This document shows positions 1 through 10,891 of a stretch of DNA of 64,000 nt, piece after piece. The position numbers and the translations under genes were made by a program. Each line of letters opens with the position of its first letter. Positions within the stretch are counted from its first letter, which is position 1. This stretch comes from Vigna angularis (Eukaryota; Streptophyta; Magnoliopsida; Fabales; Fabaceae). Below the pieces are notes generated by a model, which was given only the letters and a program-made list of their open reading frames with translations, made no database searches and was not told the origin of the DNA. Location: contig NC_068975.1 of NCBI RefSeq assembly GCF_016808095.1, forward strand, positions 186,001 to 250,000, in the 5' to 3' direction.

Positions 1-3000
1 CATATAACTTCCAATTCAGAGACATTAAGTCATTTCCTCTTTTGCTCTTTAACCTATTATGCATTTTCTCATTATTTACTATAACCACACCTCATTATTT
101 CATTTTTAATACATTATGTCTAGCATTTTTCACTTTTTAACATCAACTTATTGATATAAATATTTTCACAGTTTATTTAAAGATTTCTAATTAGATTTCA
201 GAATCTAAATCATACCAACAGAAGACTTAGTACTCTGGAAACGTAATCAAGAGGGAGGAGATATGATAGCAACGACGACTCTACACATAGAGGGCATACA
301 ACCTTAAATATGTTTGCACATCAGTATGTTAAGTTTTTTGGCCAAGGGTAAACCTTTACGGTTACATTATCATTGTTCTAGTTCCAAACCGGTAAAGAAG
401 GTTATAATTTGAATGTAATAGGTTGGCTATCAAAGAAGGAACATAACTATCCCGGTTACAACTCTTGTGCAATTATACTACAAGGAAGAGTAACTCATGA
501 CCTCAAAGCTCATGCAAGAGAGAGTCCAAACAAAAATTCCTTTGCATATATCAGATTATTAAAAATCAAAACCAGATTCAAATGTTGCAATACTAAAACG
601 TTCAGCGAGTCCTTGTTTTAGTTTCCATTGGATTAAGCTACTGATTTCATGAGCTATTATGTTCTTCATGGATTTAAAATGATTGAGGGTAATAGCTCTG
701 CATCTCTAGGCCGAAAACAAGTCTGCTCATTAAGGAAAACCATGAAAAATCCACACTAAAAGAGAAGAAGGATTTTAATACAACAAATTCACTCTCGGCT
801 ACTAAAGCTTTGTATTTACTTATTCAAATCTCATAAATCTATTTTGGCTTCATTCACCCTCATCAGATTGGAATACATTTTAATGAGCAAAGGTTTATTT
901 GGTGCCAACTAATTCCTACGTATATTCATGCTCACAAGGCCACGATTTTAAAGAAAAGAGAAATGTAGTAAAGCTTGGTTTTCGTTATGAAAATATCTGA
1001 AAAAATACAAACTAAGGAGGCTCCTTCAAACAACTGGACCAACTAATAAGAGTGACAAATGAGGAAGGTCACCATACATTTTTGAGTGGAGACAAAACCA
1101 AGGACAAAGCTATCCCAAACTTCAACCATCTAACGTGAAAACTAGAATAGGAGGCCACAGTTCTCTAGATCATAAGCCCACTTTGAATTGGGTCCGTCTA
1201 TAATCATGGATTAGTCATAAAAAAATATTGATTATAAGGAATAATGAAAGCCAAGCCATGACTAGAGGGATGACCAACATTGGTTAGTTTGAAGTCTTCA
1301 AATAAATATTTAGAGAAGGAAGGACGACCCATTAGCCTAGCCAACAACGTGAATAATTGAGGAGAATTGAGACAAAAACAAGTTACATTGCAATACCAAC
1401 TTTGTTCTAATCGACATCTGCCAAAGAGGAATCAGGTAGAAGAATACTACCCTACCTATGCTTATCTTATAATACAATTAACAAATTATTACTCATATCC
1501 ATGCTTATTTAAGGCAGAAAATGCACACAATGAAATATAAAATGTTCCTCTTTAACTTCAATTTATTAACAGTGGTTCCATCATATAAGCATAATCAAAA
1601 ATAAATTCCTGACAGTAGTAAACTATTCTGCACATCTAGGAGAATCGCTTCATCGAATCTAATTGTAAAAATAAATATAAGGCTTAGACAGACACAGAGA
1701 ACATACCTCGACGCAATGGTCTCCCAAGAGCCTCCCTTGACGAAAACAAGCACCCTTCTGACAGCAACGTCCACACACCGTGATGTTAACGAACCACCCT
1801 GCTGACTATAAATGCACTGCAACTAGAGAAAAGAATCAAACCTTAGCTGGAAAAAAAATTCTGCACTATAAAAAGTCCCTAGTTTGGTGGTTTGATACTA
1901 AAAAACATATGCAACAGATTTAAACAAACAATTGAAAGTTTAGGTAACTTTATTTGATGATTTTAATTGTCTTTAAACTCTAAAATGAGTTATAAACAGC
2001 CTGCAACTCAAAATCACTACTCCACTTCTATTTTAACTCAAAAAGTGATGGTTTTCACTGTGTTAAATGTCCTTGCAATGTCCAGTTCGAGTTTGATCAT
2101 GCGTAGTTGTTGTTTTCAAGCTTAGTTTAGTGTATTTACACTTTCTACAGTCATTTGCATTGATAGCTACCTGTTTTAATCATTATAACTTAGAATGAGA
2201 TGTGTAGTTGTTTAATTTGTTACATTATTAGTTGTTATAAGGTCAAATTTTGGAATCTACTATTTCTATGCCAAATAATAGCTCAAAAGACTTTGTTTTG
2301 ATGATTTAAAGTTGTTCTAAAATTCTAATTTCACTTATAACCAGTGTTGTGCAATTTCACAACTCAAAACCTTAATTTACAGCTCATTTTTTCTAGTGCA
2401 AAGTTGAATCCAACTCTGATTTTTGAATTTGTGCAATTGTAATTGGTTTGGGTTGTAACAAAAGCTAGGTTGTGATTTGAATTGAAACATATGAAAAAGA
2501 AACATTATACAGGTGCTAAAAGGAATTTACTCTAATGGTTTCATCTTGAGCACACTCTTTTTGGCAAAAATTTATTGATTGTAATGCTTGAGACAAGTGT
2601 ATTTGATACATTCATACATGTTTGAAGTGCTAACAATCAGAAATTATCACTGAATCTCAAAAAGAGTAGTTCAGTTCATCATTTTGCTAGTTTTATCATT
2701 GTTTCTATTTTTTGTAGAGCTTTGCACCGTGCTTTAGTCTTTGAGTGGTTTTAGGTCACTTTATATCTCCTAGTTGGTAGTCTGCAGCTAGGTCTAGTTT
2801 ATTAGGACCTTCTTATGCATTTAATTGAACCACCCAGCTTTGACTCTACTGTTTCTCCATTCTGCAACAATTATTAGTGAAATTTTCTGTATTTATGGGA
2901 ACTGCCACTATCAATTGTTGATTCTATGTGTTTCTGTGAAGTTTCAATGTTTGTGCACATCTATTTTTCCATTTGAAACTTCTATGCATTGTTCAATTGG

Positions 3001-3200
3001 TCTTTTTCCAGCCAATATGCAAAATCACTTCTTAAACCATCAATTTTCACTAATTCATCTATTGTGTCATGTTTCTTAGCTTCCTTTAACAACTTTAAAC
3101 TTGTTAGGATGTTTAGAATACACAGTCTTAGGTAACTTTAGGTCAATTCCCATTTTGTAACCTACTAAGTACACTTTTTAGGTCTAAGTAGCAAAATTTT
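1..3200. other. AT-rich stretch without a supportable gene
   Basis: No ORF in this stretch resembles a known family; the few 60-84 codon frames are what AT-rich DNA gives by chance. Two diverged copies of one sequence can be seen at about 1950-2035 and 2290-2375: both run from TTTGATGATTT through a 'ttataa-cag' word to 'caactcaaaa'. This suggests an old internal duplication or a decayed repeat. Upstream parts of the LRR-gene fragment or of the CACTA element ending at 5021 may extend into this stretch, but nothing proves it. Confidence 0.5.
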
Positions 3201-3209
3201 GGTAAGCTA

Positions 3210-3812
3210 TAGTGATTTTGATGGCCAAACAGATCAGAATTTAAGTTTAAGTTTGGCTGATCTTGTTGTCTTCAAAGATTTCAAGAGTCTCAACTTGAGC
3301 TATAGTGATTGGGCATTAGATTATGCGGACAGTGAAGGTTATTCTACACATTCTATTTCTTGATCACTATGTTAAACATGAATAATTATTTCCATTTAAT
3401 TTTAATACTTTGCAGGGTTGGAAAATCTGGAAGTCCTTGACTTCAGTGTGAACACAGAGCTGGATAGTTTCACTGTTATCCTAGTTTGTTTGAATTTCCT
3501 TCCATCTCTCAAGTCTTTATATTTATCATCCAACAGGTATTTATCACACAACAGGTTCAATGTATTCAACGGGAAGGATATATATTATAATGATGATGAT
3601 GTGTGATAAGCATCTTTTTAATTTTTACTTCAAAATTGGTTGGCTTCTTCTACTACCTTTGAGTACTAACACATGTGCATTCCTTTAGATTTTGAAACTC
3701 TGTCATCGAAGTTGCTTAGATTAGAAGTCCTTGACATAAGTTGGAACTATTTGACTAATGACATTTTGCAATCTCTCGAGGGATTCACGTCTCTAGAAGA
3801 ACTCTATTGGTC
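3210..3812 (+). pseudogene. LRR receptor-like protein gene fragment (exon pieces)
   Basis: Three exon-like pieces encode leucine-rich repeats of the plant receptor-like protein type. They are about 3236-3338 (…FKDFKSLNLSYSDWALD…), 3416-3537 (LENLEVLDFS…LPSLKSLYLSSN) and about 3690-3808 (LLRLEVLDISWNYLTND…GFTSLEELYW). Each is bordered by plausible splice sites: gaag|gttatt, tttgcag|gg, caacag|gtattt, tttag|att and tattg|gtcagt. Short exons holding one or two repeats fit the family of dicot RLPs with an exon-split LRR region. There is no signal peptide, transmembrane segment or C-terminal part, so this is a fragment and not a gene. It lies just upstream of an FN3K-like fragment and a CACTA terminus, which suggests transposon capture. 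Confidence 0.6.
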
Positions 3813-3974
3813 AGTGTTACTATCTCCTTCCCTCCTTTTCAATTTTTGATCATCAAATTTTAACACATGTAAACCTGAGTGTTGCAGGTGGATTTCAATG
3901 TTTTTTAAAGCTTCATTCCTTTGCTTCTTATATATGACAAGTTCTATGTGGTTGAAAGTTCAAACTCTATATCA

Positions 3975-4165
3975 AGACTATTGGACCATCCATGTTTGAA
4001 GTAAAGGCTCTTGGTTTAGGAGCTATGTATGAAACCGGGACTATTTGTGTACCTAAGCCATATAAGGTGACTTGCTGCTAGGAGTTGTAGTTTGGACCGC
4101 TACCTACTGGTGGTTCTTTCATCATCATGGAATTCATACAATTTGGTGCATCTAGAGGTTATCAG
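3975..4165 (+). pseudogene. fructosamine-3-kinase-like (FN3K-related) gene fragment
   Basis: Two short pieces together match the N-lobe of plant fructosamine-3-kinase-related proteins. About 3978-4066 reads TIGPSMFEVKALGLGAMYET then TGTICVPKPYK, and 4091-4165 reads FGPLPTGGSFIIMEFIQFGA then SRGYQ. They are separated by only 24 bp that begin with GT and end with AG, too short for a plant intron, so the original intron has probably been eroded. A GT splice site (cag|gtcag) follows. FN3K-family enzymes phosphorylate ketosamines on glycated proteins. Only the region around the hinge is present, without the catalytic loop, so the piece cannot be functional. Assignment rests on recalled family motifs. 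Confidence 0.6.
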
Positions 4166-4249
4166 GTCAGAAACCTAGAAATTACTTCTGATTAGGAAAG
4201 TTATAGTATCAAACATTTATAATATATAACATTATGTGTACGTTGATTG

Positions 4250-5021
4250 GAAGCAGGTCAAGGGGAAGTTAGAGGTTGAAAGGTTCACTTCGTAGTTGAA
4301 GTTTTGCGTAGTTAGAGCACACAGTTGCACACATTAAAAGTAAAGGCAACAGACCAATAAACTTTCTCAATCAAACAACATCATACACTACTGCCACAAG
4401 AACATCAAACAGATTCAAGAACATTGTAACTCATAATGAATTATTAAATGCACAACTTACCTCAACCAAGAAAGCCCATGACGATGGCAACCTTTGTACA
4501 GCATGACAGCCACACAAGACCACAACGACCCCTCCAACGAAGTCCCTCAACCTAGTTCCTTCAAGTTCTGAGCACACTGTCCTGAGGTCGCTACAACACC
4601 GTCATCACGCCGCGACCACCACCTTCGAACAACCCCTCGGAATAATGTACTCGCTCAAACACCACCCTCCTCACCGGCCCTATCCTGACGTCGACAGAAC
4701 AATTGCAGCAAAAAAGGGGTTAATTTTGATTTCAGAATGAAAGAGGAAGATGCTTGGGGTTTAGAGGTCAGAGACAAAAAATTGGGGGAAAGCTTCTGTG
4801 GAAACTAAAATTTGGAGAATGGGAGAGGGAAATCCCAAATTTTCATTTCATTAGGTCGATCAATATACCGACGGCCTATGGGGCCTTCAGTAAACTTAAA
4901 AAACCTTTGGTAATCAACCACTTACATGACCGTCGGTACATCCTTCGGTAAACCAACTTTACCGAAGGCCACGGAGGTCGTCGGTATTATTCCTTTGGAA
5001 AATAACGCTTTTCCTGTAGTG
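4250..5021. mobile_element. right terminus of a CACTA DNA transposon
   Basis: The block ends at 5021 with ttttcctgtagtg, which on the other strand reads CACTACAGGAAAA, a standard plant CACTA terminal inverted repeat. The last 150 bp hold short subterminal words in both orientations (accgacgg, accgaagg, gtcggtat). About 4440-4700 is unusually GC-rich for the window. Sequence to the right (5022 onward) is copia gag, so the transposon inserted into that retroelement. No matching left terminus was found in the window; it is probably beyond position 1 or lost. No transposase is seen, so this copy is non-autonomous or partial. It probably carries the LRR and FN3K fragments upstream. Confidence 0.7.
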
Positions 5022-6158
5022 AATCTTCACAATCTTCAACAACAATTTTAGCTTAAGATTTAGCATATTCAATAGATTATAATGCAACATTAAGATCAAT
5101 TTTCAATTTGTTATTATCATCAACAAGGTTATAAATTCTATATTCATAATCTCTTTTCTCACTATTTAATCGATTAACCTTGTACTGCAACTTCATTGCT
5201 TCTGCATGAAGTTCTTGAAATGCATCCAACAACTTCATTCCTCTTGTTTTGATTAAATCTTTCCTCAGTTTTCTACTTCTGCTTTAAGGTTGGACATTCC
5301 GGTTTAATGTGGCCTTCTTTACCATACTCATACTAGATAAGAGTAGCAGCTTTGCCTCTTCTTTTTCTTCCTTTTGCATTACCTGCAAAATCAGATGCAT
5401 TGTTTCTAGATTTCATAAATTTTGTACATTTCTTTACCATCATACTGAGTACTTCGTTTTCTGGTACTTCAACATATGTATCATTGCTTCTTGAAGCTTT
5501 CTTGCTGGAAATCTTGAGGCCTATTGAGTGCTTTTTTTCAGATTCTTCTTCCTCCCTTAATCTTCCAAGTTCCAACTCATGCTCCCTGAGTTTACCAAAC
5601 AGTATAGCCATGTTCATGGATGCCAAATCCCTTGATTCAAATGGCAGTCACCTTCAGTTTCCAGATTCTATTCAAACTCTTCAAGATCTTAATATTAATC
5701 TCCTCCATTTCAAAAGACTTTCCAAGTGCAATGAGGTGATTAACAATATGCGTGAACCTCTTCTGGACATCATAAATGTTTTCTTTAGGTTTCATCCGAA
5801 ACATCTCATATTCTTGGATGAGAGAGTTCTTTCTGGCCTTTTTCACTTCATTTGTTCCTTCGTGAATAACTTCAAGGAAATCCCACATTTCTTTTGCACT
5901 CTTGCATGTAGATACCCTGAAAAACTCGTCAATAGTCAATGTAGATGAAATAATATTTCTAGCCTTAACATCATAATGTGCTCTTTTACTTTCATCCTGA
6001 TTCCAATTAGAAATTTTTTTAAAACAATCCCAAATATTATCCACAGATTCTAAGAAAATTTTCATTCTAATTTTCTAAAAAGAGTAGTTTTCTCCTACAA
6101 ATAGAGGGGGTCTGTTTGTGAAAGCACCTTCACCAAAGGTTTGACAAACAGAGGCCAT
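5022..6158 (-). pseudogene. SIRE-like copia gag (UBN2-type) pseudogene
   Basis: The start is at 6158 on the minus strand (MASVCQTFGEGAFTN…), followed by the usual gag opening PPLFVGENYSF. A tryptophan codon is then a stop (TAG). The frame continues as MKIFLESVDNIWD… through the conserved STLTIDEFFRVS, AKEMWDFLEV, IHEGTNEVKKARK and NIYDVQKRFTHIVNHL blocks. A frame change near 5630 leads to MNMAILFGKLREHELE and a basic region. A degraded zinc knuckle (GKEGHIKPEC) lies near 5290-5340, then decayed sequence runs to the CACTA terminus at 5021. The protein is closely related to the gag at 21509-23247. No pol is present because the CACTA element cuts the copy. Confidence 0.8.
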
Positions 6159-6223
6159 CAGGATCAAAATAAACGATTACACAGCAAATCGAACCGATTA
6201 GGTTTTGAGCAATTTTCAGAAAA

Positions 6224-6240
6224 TCAGCTCTACTACCAAT
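6224..6240 (-). other. primer-binding site of the minus-strand SIRE-like element
   Basis: Read on the minus strand, the LTR ends …TCTACA and is followed by TTGGTAGTAGAGC, close to the initiator tRNA-Met site TTGGTATCAGAGC. This fixes the element's orientation (minus) and the inner edge of the LTR at 6241. Confidence 0.6.
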
Positions 6241-7268
6241 TGTAGAAATGTATAGACCTTATTTCCTAACGAAGAGGGTGGGTGAATTGGTTTTTATTAA
6301 AAAATATGTTCTTTTGAAAACCTTTGAAAATATTTTGCACTTGCTTGAAACACAAGGAAATAAAGATTGAAATGCAATAAAAGAAGTTAAGGGATAGGAA
6401 GACAAACACCAATATTTTTATACTCGTTCAGCCTCAATGCCTACATCCAGTCCCTTTCCATCAACTTGAGATTGAAAGCTTCTTCACTATAAATATTGGG
6501 TTATACAACAAGACTTATAGGGACCAACTTTCAATGTAATCTCCTCTCCAACTTACAATCTAATATAGAAGAATACAATAGAGAAAGAACAATCCTCTTT
6601 GTACAAAACACCCTTTGACACATCTCTCAAAGATCTAGAACCTCATGTCCTCTTCTTGGCCACCGACAATAGGGAATCCTCTCAATCCTCAGATTGCAAA
6701 ACCAACAAACTAATTAGTTATAGAACACCTCAGAGTGCGGATGATGATTAGCTAATGATAACCACATAGAAAATCCTTGAAGAATCCTTAAGATATTCCA
6801 AACTAGCGTCTTGATTCTTGGAGTATGAGCACACCTGCAAAATCTTTCTCAACTCAGTTTTATCAGACATTAAAGATCAAATGTTAAAAAGTTCTTAGTG
6901 CAGAGCGTTATGTGTCAATATATAGTTTTGCTCAAGTCTGACTCATATTAAATGATCACAAAACTAATGTAATCGGTTAAGATATTATCACTCCTACACT
7001 AGAATTACATTAGAACAGATTTAATAGATTATGCAAATAATATAATCAATTGTACAAATATCATAAGTCAAAAATTTTCAAATTATGATCTTTATGTTAG
7101 TTAAGACTTATCATGAAAACAATTTTTAGTGTGCACAAAGTCTAACCGATTAAGAAAATCGTGTAATCAATTAAGTATAACACTTAAGCAATTTTGAAAA
7201 TATTTTCGTTTGAAAACTCATCACATCACTCAACAATTAGGTGTTAGCAAAGACACAAGTTTTAATTG

Positions 7269-7326
<58 letters not shown>

Positions 7327-7664
7327 ATCGGTTAAAATTTACAGTTTTCTATAGTTAAAGCATTTTTTGATATTTGATGAATCTAATTGATTACATAAAC
7401 ACTGTAATCGATTACTTCATACAAATATGTATTGTGGAAACAATTTTAACATATAGACCCTTGAATATGCATACCACAGATAAAGAGTAATGTATAACCA
7501 CAATAAATATGCATCAGTAGCAGTTCAAGCACAACCAAGCAAATAAACACAGATAAATATTTCAGCTGTTGTGCAAGAAACTATTAAAAGTTTTATGTTG
7601 TTGTCATCATTAAAAAACACACAAGGGTTTGGGTTTAACTTTCACATCGCTCCCCCTATCAATA
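6241..7664 (-). repeat. LTR of the SIRE-like copia element
   Basis: The LTR lies between the primer-binding site (6240) and a start, read on minus, of TATTGATAGGGGGAGC. That corresponds to TGTTGATAGGGG in the LTRs at 20012 and 27354. Its length of about 1424 bp matches the 1418-1420 bp of those LTRs. A shared early word (TGATGACAAC in a T-rich context) lies near 7600. Many GTAATCGATTA-type words and a long AT run are present. It is strongly diverged from the copies further right, so the insertion is older. The outer boundary is an estimate. Confidence 0.6.
7269..7323. repeat. (TA)n microsatellite
   Basis: An uninterrupted TA dinucleotide run of about 55 bp inside the old LTR. Similar runs occur at 42194-42262 and 62757-62824. 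Confidence 0.95.
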
Positions 7665-8039
7665 TTGGTATTACTATAATGGTTATAGTAGTAGTTAGTA
7701 TAGCTACTAATGAGTGGATAGACCAAAAGTCTATGTGTGAGATGTTAGTGATTACATCAAGGATATAAAGATGGATTTTTGAGTATCGCAGATTGAGGAT
7801 CGAGTAATTCATTATGATTGAATTGTTTATGTTGGAGGATTAGGAATCATATTGTTATTACTTTTATGCATGGGGTGTTTGATTATGGTTGATATATCAG
7901 AAGGTATGTATCGTGTTGTGTGTTTGATAATGGTTGATATATATAATTAGAATGTATGCATCTTGTTGTGTGGTTGATTATAGTTTATATAATTAGTAGG
8001 TATGTATCTTGTTGTTATGATTGTTTTATCAGTAGCTTA
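7665..8039 (+). repeat. gypsy LTR-like repeat, left half, split by the Tekay element
   Basis: This stretch (ataatggttatagtagtagtt … cagtagctta) is homologous to 38226-38600. It continues at 18565 (gcttaccccatac…) on the far side of the 10.5-kb gypsy insertion. The terminal gctta (8035-8039) is the target-site duplication. The combined sequence ends 'gggtgttac', as gypsy LTRs of this group do, so it is probably the 3' part of an old plus-strand LTR. Confidence 0.7.
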
Positions 8040-8535
8040 TGTAACACCCAAATATTTTAAAGGGTATTACTGATAGTAGAGACTAAATTAATTTGATATC
8101 TCATATAAACAATCAAACTGTATTTCAATTACTCCAAAGTACAATACCAAATTTACAAACTTTAAACAATATAGTCTTCATCATTGAAATTTCAACTTAT
8201 AAGTTTTACACAACATAATCTTCCCAATACAAATTTATTCTTTTTTTTTTTACAAAAATCCCTGAAAGTTTTTCCCCGCATCTCTCTCATCTCTAAGCTT
8301 TTTCAACCGCATCTGCAACATTATCTAATCACATATAACATGAGTTATATGATCATAGAACAAACAAATAAGGGTAAGCCAACCATATCATATCAATCAT
8401 TAAAGTTGAAATAAGAATAGTTCAATCATGTATTTCTACAATTACTAAAATATCATTACCCCGATGTCATTAATTCATCATTATCAAAATCATCTTCCTC
8501 AATTTCATAAACCTTACAATTTTACCATGCTTACT

Positions 8536-8712
8536 CACGAAGCCTTATGGTCAGACCGCTCTCTGCCTGCTTCCTTAAGCCTCACCGGTATACTATGTCT
8601 TACTCTCTGAAGCCTTATGGTCAGACCTCTCTCTGCCTGCTTCTATAAAACTTATGAACCACATATTTATGTCAAAGCCTTATGGTCAGACCACTTGCTG
8701 CCTGCTTTCATA
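8536..8712. repeat. three-copy short repeat in the LTR
   Basis: Three copies of a roughly 36-bp unit (agccttatggtcagacc … ctgcctgcttt) start near 8539, 8610 and 8675. They are spaced about 65-72 bp apart with unrelated DNA between them. The same array recurs in the right LTR near 16293-16466. Confidence 0.85.
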
Positions 8713-9736
8713 AACCTCAGGTGTTACTTTGCTCATATCAAGCTCTCATGGTATAACCGAACATACTACTTCCCGTAGGAAACATCATTTCATAAGCAAT
8801 AATTTCTTATATCCATTCCAACATTTCATCAAATCAATATTTCATACCCTCTTATCCACTCCAACATTTCAACAAATCAACAATTCATAACCTCTTCTCC
8901 CCATAACTCAATCATGTTCATTCTCTAATCATAATTTGACAATAACCTATTTTGGTGTCAATAAATTAAACATATTGCCAGATATCATACTTCATATTAT
9001 AAACTCATTTTGACCATAACGAGTATAACTCAACATATTTTCACCAATCAAAGATTCATAAATCAGTCAAAACATTTCAACATATCTTAGCAACTACGTA
9101 TTAAAGTCTGAGCTCAATGTAACGATAAATAAAATATATATGAACTTTTTACCATGATAACTTTATGCATCTACAATTGACTTATTTTATTTTATTTTCA
9201 TCCTATTAGAGATCTTTCTTTACCCCAATTGGTCACCGGAGAGGACCCAGATGTCTGAACGCATCAAACTCACCTTCGACGCCAACACATATGACTAGTC
9301 ACAACTGACTGGACCAGGCCAGGGCTGCTCTATGATCAGGGATGTGCCAACTCAGGTTTTTAAGGTTCCTCTATCCTACCAACAAAGGGAGGTCCTTAAT
9401 AATTAACAATTTATTTATTTAATTTATCTACCTTGTTTTCTTATGCTCTAAATCTAAAATGCCTAATTTTAATATTTTACTTCCTCTCACAACAACCTCA
9501 AACAGTATATGCATATCTATTTAATACCCATATACAAATTTATTACAGAACCCTTACTCCAAACCTTCCAACAAAATCAATTTCAGCCAACAAACTCATT
9601 CAATAAATTCATCACAATAAACATCCATAATAGATTTCATACAAGATAATTATAAACAATTAACAAAAATAAAATATTACTATAAATGGTCATAGAAGAA
9701 TACAATCATAAAAATAATCTTAATATAAAAATTCAT

Positions 9737-10171
9737 GGGGAAACAAGAAGTTGAATCTGGCAGAGCCGGTTAGACAACTTCTAATCCATCCAAAAATATA
9801 ATATAATTAAATAACAAGAACAATAACATGTCTGGGGAAATAAGAAGTTGAATCTGGCAAAGCCGGTTAGACAACTTCTAATCCTTCCAAAAATGCAATA
9901 AAATAAATAAGTAAAGCAATAAATAGTTTGGGGAAACAAGAAGTTGAATCTGGCAGAGCCGGTTAGACAACTTCTAATCCTTCCAAAAATGCAATAAAAT
10001 AAATAAGTAAAGAAATAAAAGTTTGGGGAAATAAGAAATTGAATCTGGCAGAGCCGGTTAGATAATTTCTAATCCTTCCAAAATACAATAAATAAAGGAA
10101 ACAATAAAATGTTTGGGGAAACAAGAAATTGAATCTGGCAGAGCCGGTTAGACAATTTCTAATCCTTCCAA
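9737..10171. repeat. five-unit hairpin minisatellite in the left LTR
   Basis: Five units of about 55 bp start at 9737, 9834, 9930, 10025 and 10115, joined by AT-rich spacers. Each unit has an inverted repeat around the loop word tctggcagagccggt. Units 1-3 pair AGAAGTTG with CAACTTCT, unit 5 pairs AGAAATTG with CAATTTCT, and unit 4 pairs AGAAATTG with TAATTTCT. The loop itself can form a smaller CTGGC/GCCGG stem. Short flanking GGAA and TTCC could extend the helix. Confidence 0.9.
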
Positions 10172-10822
10172 AATACAAAAATAAACAACTAATAACATAC
10201 AAATGGCATAACATAATCAACATCACATTTTACAACTATCACACTTGGATATCAACACAAAAGCATACTCTCATTTAAAATTCAAGATCATACAGAAACA
10301 AAATATTCCATATTCAAGATTTAAGGTCAGACAAAAGAAAAATATAACATATTCAAGACTCAAGATAATACAAAAGGAATTACTCAAAGTTAGCTCCCCT
10401 TACCTCTATTACAGACTTAATCCCCTCGCCCTCTGAAAACTTCCAGAATATCCCCTTTGAAAAATTTGAAATTCTTCCAACTCTCTTCTCTCAAAAATTT
10501 TCTAAGTTCTTTGGTGTAAATTTTTCAGCCTCCTCCCTTGGCTATTTATAGCAAAAAAATTTACTATTCATTTTTTACTATTCATTTTAACTATTCATTA
10601 TTTTATTCATTTTACTATTACAAAAATAATTTTTTATTTGCAATTTGATAAATTCTGATCTCAAAGCTACGTGGAACACTTATCCTTTCCAAAAATATTT
10701 TTTTTTTATTTTTATTTTTTTTTATTTTTACTATTCACTTTTTACTATTCCCTTTTTACTATTCACATTTTACTATTCATTTTTTTTTTATTTAACTTAC
10801 AAATATTTTCAAGGATCTTACA

Positions 10823-10891
10823 ATCTCCCCAACAACAATTATTTTCGCCCTCGAAAATTATTTATTTAAACAAAGACTATTTAACAAAAGA
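10823..10891 (-). other. 3' untranslated segment with purine-rich tract
   Basis: Next to the left LTR, the minus strand reads TTGTTGTTGGGGAGAT just before the LTR begins. This is the polypurine tract expected for plus-strand DNA priming. The gag-pol stop lies at 10892. Confidence 0.65.

Larger units (their letters stand above)
8040..10822 (-). repeat. left LTR (3' LTR) of the Tekay-type element
   Basis: It starts TGTAACACCCAAATA and ends AAGGATCTTACA on the plus strand. It is nearly identical to 15794-18564. Differences noticed: C/T near 8223, C/T near 10265, A/G near 10438, T/C near 10535, T-run lengths, and a short segment near 10760 missing from the right copy. Inside are a triple short repeat (about 8536-8712), a five-unit hairpin minisatellite (9737-10171) and a 'ttttactattca' low-complexity block (about 10550-10795). 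Confidence 0.92.

Noticed and set aside
5352..5948. 198-codon plus-strand ORF
   Set aside because: Antisense shadow of the minus-strand copia gag, which has clear homology.
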